In this document: positions 7,388 through 17,166 of the stretch, one piece after another
Layout: every line of letters begins with the position of its first letter
Position numbering within the stretch: the first letter of the stretch is position 1
NCBI RefSeq assembly: GCF_004916975.1
Contig: NZ_STGQ01000001.1
Coordinates: forward strand, 62,001 to 126,000
Source of the DNA: Paenibacillus dokdonensis
GTDB taxonomy: Bacteria; Bacillota; Bacilli; Paenibacillales; Paenibacillaceae
Length of the DNA: 64,000 nucleotides
Direction of reading: 5' to 3'
Made by a program: the position numbers and the translations under genes
Notes under the pieces: model-generated
Databases searched by the model: none
Told to the model about the DNA's origin: nothing
The model's input: the letters and a program-made list of their open reading frames with translations, nothing else

Positions 7388-9067
7388 ATGGCGAGCAATA
7401 CACCGAATCTGGGGCTGTTGAAGAAAGACCCGGCAACAGATGGGAACGAGACTTTTAATATTAAAACGATGCTGAATGACAACTGGGATAAGATCGATGA
7501 GGCTGTGGGGGGGATTAAGGTCAATGTACCGGATGCGAGCACGACGCAGAAAGGGATCGTGCAGCTGTCGAATGCGACGGACGGTGAGAGGGAAGATGTG
7601 GCGGCTACGGAGAGGGCGGTGAAGGCGGCCGAAGAGAAAGCTAAATCCTACGTGGATGAGAAACCATGGCAGAAGGCAAAGCTCACACACGATTTAGGGG
7701 TATCTATTAACATATCGAATAAGGATCTAAATACGGTTGTTACTGTTGGCTTTTACTCCGGCGAAAACTTAACAAACGCACCTTTTAAGCAAACGGGTAG
7801 TTGGTATCATGTCAGAGTGGAAGCCATGGCTGAAGGGTATGTTGTACAGACCGCATCTGAGCTAAACAGCACAACGCCATCTCTTTATATGCGTATATGC
7901 GTCAACGGAACCTGGGGCACGTGGTCGCAAGATGTTTTTCAATCTGGCGTTGATGTAAAAAAACGGGTCGTGGACACGATCAACGCCTCTGGAGGGAATG
8001 TGTCCGTAAATGATAGCTGGAATACGATTATCCCTGCGGTAGGAAACAAAGGCAGGATTATTGAAGTATCCAAAGTATTTAACAAGAATTATATTGCAGC
8101 GTATCAGGAAGCCGTTGCTGATCTCACGCAAACTTTTGTTTTTAATGATGGGAGTTACGATTACTCTGTAAGCGTTACCTCTGACCCATACGGAAGAAGT
8201 AGCCTCATTCGAGTATACAGAAGCGATGGCTGGATAGTGGCAAGCGCAACCAGAATAGAAAGTTACCCAATCGGGGGCGCTGCGGTAATTGATGGCAGAC
8301 TGATAATAATCGCAGTAGGTTATTCAAGTAACGCCCCCAGTAATACCACATTCCTAGTGGAGGTTAACCCATTCACTCTTACTACCATACGAGCTGGAGG
8401 CATCAACAGCGGCTCTTATGGCAGGGCTACTTATGGGATGCCATTCAAGACTATTGACGGGTATTACATCGCTGTACCTGGCAGAACTGGAGGGTCCCCA
8501 TTCGCTGTAACTTTTAGCTTCTTTAATTTGAGCACACTGAATTTTGTATCAATGGTAACTGCTTTCTCTGACGGTGACCCTGTTTACAGAGTAGCTAATG
8601 ATGGCACATATTACTATGCTAAATTCCGCGATCAGCTCCTAAAATTTAATTTGTCAACTAATTCGTTTTACACGGTAGCGACGGTACCTGTCACAGGCTT
8701 GTTTGGGTTTGTTAAAGATAAATTCAACCGAATTCTTTGTGCAGTGAGTAGTACCATTTATGCGCTAAACACATCAAATATCGCTTCTTCGCACACACCA
8801 CTAATCAGTGTTCCCGGAATCATATGGGCAATGACCTTGATTGGTGATGAACTATTAGTGTTGATAACGTCGGGCGAGTTTTACAAATACAGAATAGAAA
8901 GTACAACAAGTATGCCCCGAATTGATAGCGGCAGTTACCCAATAAACCCCAATGGGTCTACTATCTACCCGTCGGCTGAATACCAAATAGGGTTTAACCA
9001 AAACGCTATATCATTGCTCCTAACTTATTCAGGTATCATTATCAATAAATTAGTTATAAGGAATTAA
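7388..9067 (+). CDS. Tail fibre / receptor-binding protein (XkdV-like)
   Basis: I choose ATG 7388 because the ribosome site AGGAGGTG (7373-7380) is 7 bases away; a TTG six bases earlier is too close. The product has 559 residues. The N-terminal 35 residues resemble phage-collar attachment domains. Then comes a typical fibre repeat ('TTQKGIVQLSNATDG' ... 'VAATERAVKAA') and a region with 'GSWYHVRVEAMAEGYVVQTA' resembling a pyocin-knob domain. From about residue 195 the protein changes to short beta-strand repeats that could form a propeller-like head. The DNA of this last part is clearly poorer in G+C than the baseplate genes, which suggests that the receptor-binding end was exchanged horizontally. 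Confidence 0.82.
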   Translation: MASNTPNLGLLKKDPATDGNETFNIKTMLNDNWDKIDEAVGGIKVNVPDASTTQKGIVQLSNATDGEREDVAATERAVKAAEEKAKSYVDEKPWQKAKLTHDLGVSINISNKDLNTVVTVGFYSGENLTNAPFKQTGSWYHVRVEAMAEGYVVQTASELNSTTPSLYMRICVNGTWGTWSQDVFQSGVDVKKRVVDTINASGGNVSVNDSWNTIIPAVGNKGRIIEVSKVFNKNYIAAYQEAVADLTQTFVFNDGSYDYSVSVTSDPYGRSSLIRVYRSDGWIVASATRIESYPIGGAAVIDGRLIIIAVGYSSNAPSNTTFLVEVNPFTLTTIRAGGINSGSYGRATYGMPFKTIDGYYIAVPGRTGGSPFAVTFSFFNLSTLNFVSMVTAFSDGDPVYRVANDGTYYYAKFRDQLLKFNLSTNSFYTVATVPVTGLFGFVKDKFNRILCAVSSTIYALNTSNIASSHTPLISVPGIIWAMTLIGDELLVLITSGEFYKYRIESTTSMPRIDSGSYPINPNGSTIYPSAEYQIGFNQNAISLLLTYSGIIINKLVIRN

Positions 9068-9353
9068 TTTCAATAATTTGGCTTAAATCAGGTGACGATA
9101 GCTGATGTGGGTGCTTAAAGAAAGGAAGTGACAATCATGACTTGTATACAAAGGACAGTGGGCTGCTGAATGTTTGGGTGGAGTTTAGTGATGATAAATG
9201 CATATAAACTCGAACAGGTTCTAGTACTATTTAATCTCAAAGAAGTCGTAGATAGCACAGTAGCTTAGCAAGTGTTCCGAAAATGGAGCGCTATATTTAT
9301 GCCCTCGACTTCCTTCGAGGGCTTTTAATCTCAGGTCCGAAAGGAGGTTACCC
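9068..9353 (+). other. Intergenic region after the fibre gene
   Basis: This 286-base stretch lies where PBSX has xkdW/xkdX. No fibre-assembly chaperone or XkdX-like gene is visible. The best small frame is 25 codons (ATG 9191 to TAG 9268, preceded by GGTGGAG), but I see no family match. A terminator lies at 9301-9326. Confidence 0.4.
9301..9326 (+). terminator. Rho-independent terminator after the tail operon
   Basis: GCCCTCGA at 9301-9308 pairs perfectly with TCGAGGGC at 9315-9322 around a six-base loop, followed by TTTT. It separates the structural tail genes from the lysis cassette, though read-through is likely because no clear new promoter was found before xhlA. Confidence 0.75.
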
Positions 9354-9650
9354 ATGACTGATATTGAAAGGGTGAATGCAATGGCAGATACGGAATCGAA
9401 ACTGCTTGTCGATATTCAAATTCAATTAGCCCGGATTGAACAAACACTGCAGTCAGTCCCTGCCTTGGCAACGAATGTGGAATTCGCCCGGGACACCTCA
9501 AAAGCGGCTCTGCAGAAAGCAGAGGCTGCGTTGGATCGCTTGGACAAAATCGAAGAGGGACAAAAGTGGCTGTGGCGGACCCTTAGCGGTACGACGATTA
9601 CTATTTTTATGACTGCTATCGTGACTGCAATCAAGCTATCAGGACAATAA
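9354..9650 (+). CDS. xhlA: XhlA-type hemolysin / lysis accessory protein
   Basis: This 98-residue protein has the XhlA layout: a polar, coiled-coil N-terminal part with 'NVEFARDTSKAALQKAEAALDRLDKIEEGQ' heptads (summarised; residues about 35-70), then one C-terminal membrane helix ('TTITIFMTAIVTAIKL'). XhlA works with the phage holin to lyse cells. It starts at ATG 9354, eight bases after AAAGGAGG. It is followed after 21 bases by the holin gene and then the endolysin, the standard lysis order. Confidence 0.85.
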   Translation: MTDIERVNAMADTESKLLVDIQIQLARIEQTLQSVPALATNVEFARDTSKAALQKAEAALDRLDKIEEGQKWLWRTLSGTTITIFMTAIVTAIKLSGQ

Positions 9651-9671
9651 CAAAAAGGAGATGAACCAATA

Positions 9672-9941
9672 ATGGATTGGAACACCATTTGGCAATTGAT
9701 TGACCCCAAACTCATAATCGTCGTAGCGGCATGCTGGATTATCGGATTCATACTGAAAAAGACACCGAAAATCCCTGACTGGACAATCGTTTACATCGTA
9801 ACGGTAGCAGCGGTAGTGCTTACGATCTGGCTCACGCGGTTTGGCCCTGAAGCAATCATTCAAGGCATACTCTCCGGAGCTTTTGCGGTATACGGCAATC
9901 AGGTGTTAAAACAATCCAGGAAAACAGGTGAGCCGCATTGA
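9672..9941 (+). CDS. Phage holin
   Basis: This 89-residue protein has three hydrophobic segments at about residues 12-28, 37-55 and 60-78, and a basic C-terminus ('GNQVLKQSRKTGEPH'). Size, topology and position between xhlA and a glucosaminidase identify it as a holin, which forms membrane lesions that let the endolysin reach the wall. It starts at ATG 9672 after AAAAGGAGATGAACC. Its stop codon overlaps the TTG of the endolysin by four bases. I cannot assign a specific holin class with confidence. Confidence 0.85.
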   Translation: MDWNTIWQLIDPKLIIVVAACWIIGFILKKTPKIPDWTIVYIVTVAAVVLTIWLTRFGPEAIIQGILSGAFAVYGNQVLKQSRKTGEPH

Positions 9942-10654
9942 ACAAAACTAACTTCATCTCAACCATCTTCCCCTGCGCCGTCTCCGACATGCAGCGAACC
10001 GGCATTCCCGCCTCACTCACGATCGCCCAAGCGATTCTCGAATCGAGCTGGGGAACGAGCGGGCTGGCGCAGCAGGCTAACAATCTGTTCGGCATCAAGG
10101 GTAAGGGGCCGGCGGGAAGCGTAGACATGCCGACGACGGAGTATGTGAAGGGTAAGCCGGTTAAGGTCAACGCTTCCTTCCGAAAATATCATTCCTGGAC
10201 GGAATCGGTCGCGGATCACTCCGAGCTGCTACTTAAAGGCACCCGTGATAATCCGACCCGTTACCATGGCGTGCTTCACGCAGATTACAAAACAGCTGCC
10301 AAAGAGATCGGGAAGGGCGGTTACGCCACCGACCCGGAGTATCCTGCCAAACTGATCGCCATTATGAAAACATACAATCTGACACAGTACGATACAACGG
10401 ACAAATATAAAGGAGATGGAGATTCGATGCAGGTTGCCGAGCTTCAGCAGCAGCTTCAAGTTATGCAGAAAAGGGTAGATGATTTAGAAGGGCAGATGTC
10501 CCGTTTAACAGTTAAAGACCAAATGCAAACACCGGCATGGGCCGAATCCGCGGTGCAATCTGCAACCAGCGCCGGTTTGATCGATACGCCTGTCCTTGGA
10601 AGCTACGACTTCTACCGGATGCTGGCGGTTTTGCAGCGTCTGAAACTGCTGTAG
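9938..10654 (+). CDS. Endolysin: N-acetylglucosaminidase (GH73)
   Basis: This 238-residue protein starts at TTG 9938. Residues 1-150 are a GH73 mannosyl-glycoprotein glucosaminidase-like domain, with the catalytic-type glutamate in 'AILESSWGTSGLA' and the conserved 'NNLFGIKG' and 'YATDPEYPAKL' motifs. Residues about 165-195 form a coiled coil ('VAELQQQLQVMQKRVDDLE'). The last 40 residues ('WAESAVQSATSAGLI') resemble one SLH-like helix pair and may bind the secondary wall polymer. It cleaves the glycan strands of peptidoglycan and completes the lysis cassette. Confidence 0.87.
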   Translation: MNKTNFISTIFPCAVSDMQRTGIPASLTIAQAILESSWGTSGLAQQANNLFGIKGKGPAGSVDMPTTEYVKGKPVKVNASFRKYHSWTESVADHSELLLKGTRDNPTRYHGVLHADYKTAAKEIGKGGYATDPEYPAKLIAIMKTYNLTQYDTTDKYKGDGDSMQVAELQQQLQVMQKRVDDLEGQMSRLTVKDQMQTPAWAESAVQSATSAGLIDTPVLGSYDFYRMLAVLQRLKLL

Positions 10655-10865
10655 ATTTCGAAGCATCTGAACGGGACAGGAGGGAATTCATGTTTTCATG
10701 TACGGCTAACGTGGCTCCAGATTATCGGTATGATTAAGACAACAACAGCCCCGTTTCATTTTTTGTGGAAGAGTCAAAGCTTCTGTGGACAATTATGATA
10801 TTGAACTCCTAGGTTTCTAATTTAATTAGTGTCACATCACAAGTAGCAACAGACAAATCGAATTA

Positions 10866-11000
10866 GCGGAGGGGACGGAATCGATCTGAAGAAGCGCCAG
10901 CGGTCGCCTTTGTCTCCAAATTTTTACATTAGTGAAATAAAATCAAGAAATTTGGAGACAACAGCGATCGGAAGAACGATCCGTCACCGTAGCGGTCACC
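10866..11000 (+). repeat. Dispersed structured repeat, copy A
   Basis: This 135-base element recurs as the reverse complement at 52383-52517 with the same length. It can fold into one long hairpin: a perfect 14-base inverted repeat (10910-10923 with 10948-10961) forms the upper stem, and GACGGA 10874-10879 pairs with TCCGTC 10980-10985 at the base. Between them lies a conserved block AGCGATCGGAAGAA (10963-10976). No reading frame of note crosses it. Confidence 0.75.
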
Positions 11001-11109
11001 TTGCACGAAGTAAAGGAACTTCAACAATGCTCAATAATTAAATAATTAATTTTTCTTCTTCAAATATGAAAGGTTTTCGAATAGCATAAGAGGTAAGCAT
11101 ATAAATTGA

Positions 11110-12684
<1,575 letters not shown>

Positions 12685-12762
12685 AATTTTGCAAAATCCT
12701 GAAATGATAGAATAAATGCGCGCCTTTATGGCCTTTAGTGCATGCAGAGGAGATGAGCATAC

Positions 12763-14433
12763 ATGACATTCACGAACACGGAACGGGAACAGATAAAAAA
12801 TGCACTGAGCGGCGAAACGTTTGACGTCCTGGTGATCGGCGGCGGGATTACGGGGGCAGGAATCGCCTTGGATGCAGCAGCCCGCGGCATGAGAGTGGCT
12901 TTGGTGGAAATGCAGGATTTTGCTGCAGGCACCTCCAGCCGGTCGACGAAGCTGGTTCACGGCGGACTGCGTTATCTGAAGCAGTTTGAGGTTGGCATGG
13001 TAGCGGAGGTCGGCAAGGAAAGAGCGATTGTGTATGAAAACGGACCGCATGTGACCACGCCGGAATGGATGCTGCTCCCGATGCATAAAGGCGGCACCTT
13101 CGGTAAGTTCAGCACGTCGATCGGACTGCGGGTGTATGATTTTCTGGCGGGTGTGAAAAAGGGTGAGCGACGCTCCATGCTCTCCATCCAGCAAACGCTA
13201 GAAAAAGAGCCGCTCATCAAAAAAGATGGCCTCAAAGGCGGCGGTTACTACGTCGAATACCGCACGGATGACGCCCGTCTTACGATTGAAGTCATGAAAG
13301 CTGCTGTAGAGCACGGGGCTACGGCCTTAAACTACACCAAAGTGGAAAACCTCATCTATAGTGACAAGAAACAGGTAAAGGGCGCCGTCGTGCGGGACTT
13401 TCTGACAGGGGATGCCTATGAAATCAAGGCGGCCAAGGTTGTCAATTCTACCGGACCATGGGTTGACCGGATTCGGGAGATGGATGACTCCAAAAAAGGT
13501 AAAACGCTCAGGTTGACCAAGGGAGTTCACCTCGTGATCAATCAGTCCCGGTTTCCGCTGCGGCAGGCGGTTTATTTTGATACTCCGGATAAAAGAATGG
13601 TGTTCGCCATCCCGCGTGATGGAAAAGCCTACGTGGGCACCACGGACACCTTTTATGACCAGAATCCGGTGCATCCGCAAATGACGGAGAGCGACCGGAG
13701 CTATATTATTGATGCCATTAATTTTATGTTCCCGGATGTGAAAATCACCGAGAAGGATATTGAATCCAGCTGGGCCGGGGTGCGTCCACTCATCTATGAG
13801 GAAGGAAAGGACCCGTCGGAGATATCCCGGAAGGACGAGATTTGGGAGTCTGACAGCGGGCTGCTGACCATTGCAGGCGGAAAGCTGACCGGATATCGGA
13901 AAATGGCAGAAACGATTGTCGATGTGTTAGCCAAAAAGCTGGGAGAATCGCAGCAGCGATCTTTCAAGCCATGCCAAACCAAGCATCTTCCTATTTCAGG
14001 CGGAGATATGGGCGGGGCCAAGGCTTTTGACGCATTTGTACAAAAAACCACGCCTATGGGCGTACAGGCAGGACTTTCGCAAGCGGAGGCGGTCAGGATC
14101 GCACGGATGTACGGGACGAACGCCTCCAAAGTGTACAAGCGCATTGCAGAGGGCAAGGACAAAGCGGGGACATTCAAGCTTCCGCTGATGCTTTATGGAC
14201 AGCTGGCCTACGCATTGGATGAAGAAATGGTGGCATCTCCGGTAGATTTCTTTACTCGGCGCTCTGGCTTGACCTTGTTCAACATCGATATGGCACGAAA
14301 AATGAAGCAGCCTGTCATTGATATGATGTCCTCTTGCCTGAAGTGGAGTCCGCAAGCCCAAACGCGGTACACGATTGAATTGGAAAAGGCGCTCGTTGAT
14401 GCGGTGACGCCCATCGGTGATTTAACGGTATAA
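12763..14433 (+). CDS. glpD: Aerobic glycerol-3-phosphate dehydrogenase
   Basis: This 556-residue FAD enzyme oxidises glycerol 3-phosphate to dihydroxyacetone phosphate and passes electrons to the quinone pool at the membrane. Its N-terminal FAD-binding motif is '[18 protein letters not shown]'. '[17 protein letters not shown]' and 'DRMREM'-like '[13 protein letters not shown]' landmarks follow. The central 'WAGVRPLI' and '[13 protein letters not shown]' motifs are diagnostic. It starts at ATG 12763 after AGAGGAGATGAGC. With glpK it forms the two-step route from glycerol into glycolysis. Confidence 0.97.
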   Translation: MTFTNTEREQIKNALSGETFDVLVIGGGITGAGIALDAAARGMRVALVEMQDFAAGTSSRSTKLVHGGLRYLKQFEVGMVAEVGKERAIVYENGPHVTTPEWMLLPMHKGGTFGKFSTSIGLRVYDFLAGVKKGERRSMLSIQQTLEKEPLIKKDGLKGGGYYVEYRTDDARLTIEVMKAAVEHGATALNYTKVENLIYSDKKQVKGAVVRDFLTGDAYEIKAAKVVNSTGPWVDRIREMDDSKKGKTLRLTKGVHLVINQSRFPLRQAVYFDTPDKRMVFAIPRDGKAYVGTTDTFYDQNPVHPQMTESDRSYIIDAINFMFPDVKITEKDIESSWAGVRPLIYEEGKDPSEISRKDEIWESDSGLLTIAGGKLTGYRKMAETIVDVLAKKLGESQQRSFKPCQTKHLPISGGDMGGAKAFDAFVQKTTPMGVQAGLSQAEAVRIARMYGTNASKVYKRIAEGKDKAGTFKLPLMLYGQLAYALDEEMVASPVDFFTRRSGLTLFNIDMARKMKQPVIDMMSSCLKWSPQAQTRYTIELEKALVDAVTPIGDLTV

Positions 14434-14465
14434 GCGGGTATCGGTAAAATAGACGAAAAAGATCG

Positions 14466-14515
14466 TAAAATGCAAAATGAAGACCTTAAAAAGGTACTTT
14501 GTTTTGCATTTCTGC
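14466..14515 (+). terminator. Probable terminator after glpD
   Basis: AAATGCAAAA (14468-14477) pairs perfectly with TTTTGCATTT (14502-14511), with an inner ACCTT/AAGGT stem. The T-run afterwards is broken, so it may be a weak terminator or an mRNA-stabilising hairpin. Confidence 0.5.
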
Positions 14516-14956
14516 TGTTTTATGATTAATTTTGTAGAAAAATGTAGAATCCTGTCCGAATATAATTTTACATGCTGTAAAATTTTTCTTGTAACTGCTT
14601 ATTTCTTGTAGTAAAGTTTTGTATTAAATAACGAAATATTTATAGTAATCGATGTTTCTGATGCTAATAAACGATTTACTTCGATCTTGATCCATCCATC
14701 TAAAGTTCTACTCACTTCGCATGCAGACAGAAGTCACTCCTTACTTCTATGACTTCACTTCACAATCATGCAGAACCTTTCGCAGACTTTTCCCGGCATA
14801 ATACCTACCTTGGCTCTACCTTACCCAAAGCATGAAATGGCAGACATGATGAATGCTTTATCCGAAAATTTAAGCGTTATAATTTTGTCAAAATAAACAG
14901 AAAAGGGGATTTTATCGAAAAGACAATCTAAAAACGAATGTAACCTAAATGAGAAG

Positions 14957-14984
14957 CCGCTGAAGAACAGGCGGACTGTTTTTT
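14957..14984 (+). terminator. Small terminator or attenuator upstream of the peptide importer
   Basis: CCGCTG AAGAA CAGGCGG folds with one bulged G and is followed by ACTGTTTTTT. It lies about 70 bases before the importer start, so it could attenuate transcription into that operon. Confidence 0.4.
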
Positions 14985-15052
14985 GCACCCATTTGACCAA
15001 AGTTCAATTGTTCATCCCGAGCAACCCATTTTTAGCACAAAGGAGTTTTTGC

Positions 15053-16042
15053 ATGGGCAAGCCAATACTCGAGATCAAGAATCTCCGGACGCATTTCTTC
15101 ACAGACCGTGGGGAAATTCCGGCAGTTGACGGTGTCGATTTGTATCTGAATCCGGGTGAAGTGCTTGGTGTCGTTGGTGAATCCGGCTGCGGCAAAAGCG
15201 TGACCTCATTGTCGGTACTCAAGCTGGTTCCGAATCCGCCAGGCAAAATTGTAAGCGGATCCATACGATTCAAAGGCAAAGATATCGTTCCGCTTAGGGA
15301 ATGGGAGATGCGCAAAATCCGCGGCAACTCGATTTCGATGATCTTTCAGGAACCGATGACCTCGCTTAATCCCCTGTTTACGGTGGGACAGCAGATTACG
15401 GAAACCGTCCGTCTGCACAGAGGCATCAGCAGGAAAAAGGCGCGTTCGATCACTCTCGATATGCTCAAAAAGGTCGGTATCGCAAGAGCGGAGTCCATTA
15501 TCGATGAATATCCGCATCAACTGTCAGGAGGGATAAGGCAGCGGGTGATGATTGCCATGTCCATCGCCTGCAGTCCCGAAGTACTGATCGCTGATGAGCC
15601 GACCACCGCCTTGGATGTAACGATTCAGGCTCAGATTCTGGATTTGATCCGGCGGCTTAATGAAGAGCAGGGAATGGCCGTCATGATGATTACGCATGAT
15701 CTGGGCGTGGTCGCTGAAATGTGCCACCGGGTAGCGGTGATGTATGCCGGTAAGGTTGTGGAGGAAGGCAGCGTGCATGACATTTTCAAAAATCCCCTTC
15801 ATCCGTACACCCAGGGGTTGATTCAATCGGTTCCCCGTATGAATGAGACCAGGGAGCGTCTGTATTCCATTCCCGGAAATGTCCCGATCCTCAGCAAAAA
15901 TATGCAGGGCTGCCGCTTTGCCGCAAGATGTCCGCATGTCATGCAAAGATGTTTGGAAGCGCTGCCAAATTTAACGGAGCAGGAAACCGGTCACAGCTGC
16001 AGATGCTGGCTTCATGAAACCCCGCAGGAGGATGCCGTATGA
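15053..16042 (+). CDS. Peptide ABC transporter ATPase (OppD/DppD-like)
   Basis: This 329-residue ATPase powers a peptide or nickel-type importer. The start is ATG 15053 after AAAGGAGTTTTTGC. The Walker A motif GESGCGKS is at residues 42-49, the signature is '[12 protein letters not shown]', the Walker B is '[12 protein letters not shown]', and the C-terminus carries the cysteine-containing oligopeptide-transporter tail ('GCRFAARCP'). The signature has I where most family members have M or Q, a mild change. It overlaps the second ATPase by ATGA and heads a five-gene operon. Confidence 0.93.
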   Translation: MGKPILEIKNLRTHFFTDRGEIPAVDGVDLYLNPGEVLGVVGESGCGKSVTSLSVLKLVPNPPGKIVSGSIRFKGKDIVPLREWEMRKIRGNSISMIFQEPMTSLNPLFTVGQQITETVRLHRGISRKKARSITLDMLKKVGIARAESIIDEYPHQLSGGIRQRVMIAMSIACSPEVLIADEPTTALDVTIQAQILDLIRRLNEEQGMAVMMITHDLGVVAEMCHRVAVMYAGKVVEEGSVHDIFKNPLHPYTQGLIQSVPRMNETRERLYSIPGNVPILSKNMQGCRFAARCPHVMQRCLEALPNLTEQETGHSCRCWLHETPQEDAV

Positions 16043-17028
16043 GTGAGACACTGCTTGAGGTTTCGCATCTAAAAAAGTACTTTCCTATCCGCAAAGGACT
16101 GTGGAACAAAACGCTGGGATATATAAAGGCCGTCGATGATATTTCGTTTTCCGTCCGCCGGGGCGAAACCTTCGGTCTGGTTGGTGAGTCGGGCTGTGGC
16201 AAATCCACGACCGGACGCTCGATTCTGCGGCTGATTGAACCAAGTGAGGGCAAGGTGCTCTTCGAAGGCCGGGAGATTACAGGCCTGTCCATGGAGGCCA
16301 TGCGGAAGCAGCGCCGGGACATGCAGATTGTATTTCAGGACCCGTTCTCTTCGCTGGATCCGCGGCATAGCGTGCAGCGCATTCTGGAGGAGCCTCTCAT
16401 CGTTCACGGTATCTCAAGCCGCAAAGAGCGGCAGGAACGGATTGAGCGGCTGATCGACGTCGTTGGCCTAACCCGGACGCATTTGCACCGTTATCCCCAT
16501 CAGTTTTCGGGAGGGCAGCGGCAGCGGATCGGCATCGCCAGGGCACTGGCCCTGCAGCCTAAGCTGATTGTGGCGGATGAGCCGGTGTCCGCGCTGGATG
16601 TATCGATCCAGTCACAGGTCATTAACCTGCTGCAGGATCTGCAAAATGAGTTCAAGCTAACGTATATTTTTATCGCGCATGATCTCAGTGTGGTGAAGCA
16701 TATATGTGACCGCGTTGCCGTCATGTATCTCGGGCGGATCGTGGAAATTGCGGACAAGCATCAGTTGTATGCTACACCGCAGCATCCGTACACCCAAGCG
16801 CTTCTCTCCGCAGTGCCCGAGCCTGATCCGGATTTGAAAAGGCAGCGGATTATTTTGCAGGGGGAAGTGCCGAGTCCGGCCAATGCGCCGATCGGATGCG
16901 CTTTTCATACGAGATGTCCAAAAGCCATGAAGGTGTGCAGTGAGGTCCGTCCTCAGCTTCTGGATACCGGAGGCGGGCATATGACGGCCTGCCATTTGTA
17001 TACTCCGGAGTTATCCGGCAGGCAGTAG
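16039..17028 (+). CDS. Peptide ABC transporter ATPase (OppF/DppF-like)
   Basis: This 329-residue protein is the partner ATPase of the preceding gene; the pair forms the heterodimeric motor of the importer. It has Walker A '[13 protein letters not shown]', signature '[15 protein letters not shown]', Walker B '[12 protein letters not shown]' and a C-terminal '[15 protein letters not shown]' tail. The insertion '[18 protein letters not shown]' before Walker A is typical of the F-type subunit. The ATG overlaps the previous stop by four bases. Two hairpins follow its stop codon, before the binding-protein gene. Confidence 0.93.
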   Translation: MSETLLEVSHLKKYFPIRKGLWNKTLGYIKAVDDISFSVRRGETFGLVGESGCGKSTTGRSILRLIEPSEGKVLFEGREITGLSMEAMRKQRRDMQIVFQDPFSSLDPRHSVQRILEEPLIVHGISSRKERQERIERLIDVVGLTRTHLHRYPHQFSGGQRQRIGIARALALQPKLIVADEPVSALDVSIQSQVINLLQDLQNEFKLTYIFIAHDLSVVKHICDRVAVMYLGRIVEIADKHQLYATPQHPYTQALLSAVPEPDPDLKRQRIILQGEVPSPANAPIGCAFHTRCPKAMKVCSEVRPQLLDTGGGHMTACHLYTPELSGRQ

Positions 17029-17046
17029 TGATGACTTCGGTTTCAT

Positions 17047-17107
17047 GCGGCTTATAGCCGCTGGTTGAGGCTTTGCAAATGAATGGTTCAATCGAACCTA
17101 TGCAAAG
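17047..17107 (+). promoter_or_regulatory. Two tandem intercistronic hairpins
   Basis: GCGGC-TTATA-GCCGC (17047-17061) is a perfect small hairpin. It is followed by CTTTGCA (17071-17077) pairing with TGCAAAG (17101-17107), with an inner GGTTC-AATC-GAACC stem. Neither is followed by a T-run. Such structures often stabilise the mRNA of the abundant binding protein or cause partial termination. Confidence 0.5.
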
Positions 17108-17166
17108 TCCCGCATATAAACACTGTATCCATAATCGATCTGTAAGAAAAGAAAGGGGAAAAAACG

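Larger units (their letters stand above)
14434..15052 (+). other. Long intergenic region between glpD and the peptide importer
   Basis: This 619-base region has no credible gene. It contains a terminator-like hairpin at 14468-14511, inverted repeats GAAGTCA/TGACTTC (14730-14756) and AAAGCAT/ATGCTTT (14827-14859), and a small hairpin with a T-run at 14957-14984. The A+T content rises sharply at 14560-14650 and 14860-14900, which may mark promoters. I could not match it to a known riboswitch. Confidence 0.4.

Noticed and set aside
9138..9268. Possible XkdX-like or other small gene after the fibre
   Set aside because: Only a 25-codon frame with a fair ribosome site was found, and its sequence does not fit XkdX; coding cannot be supported.
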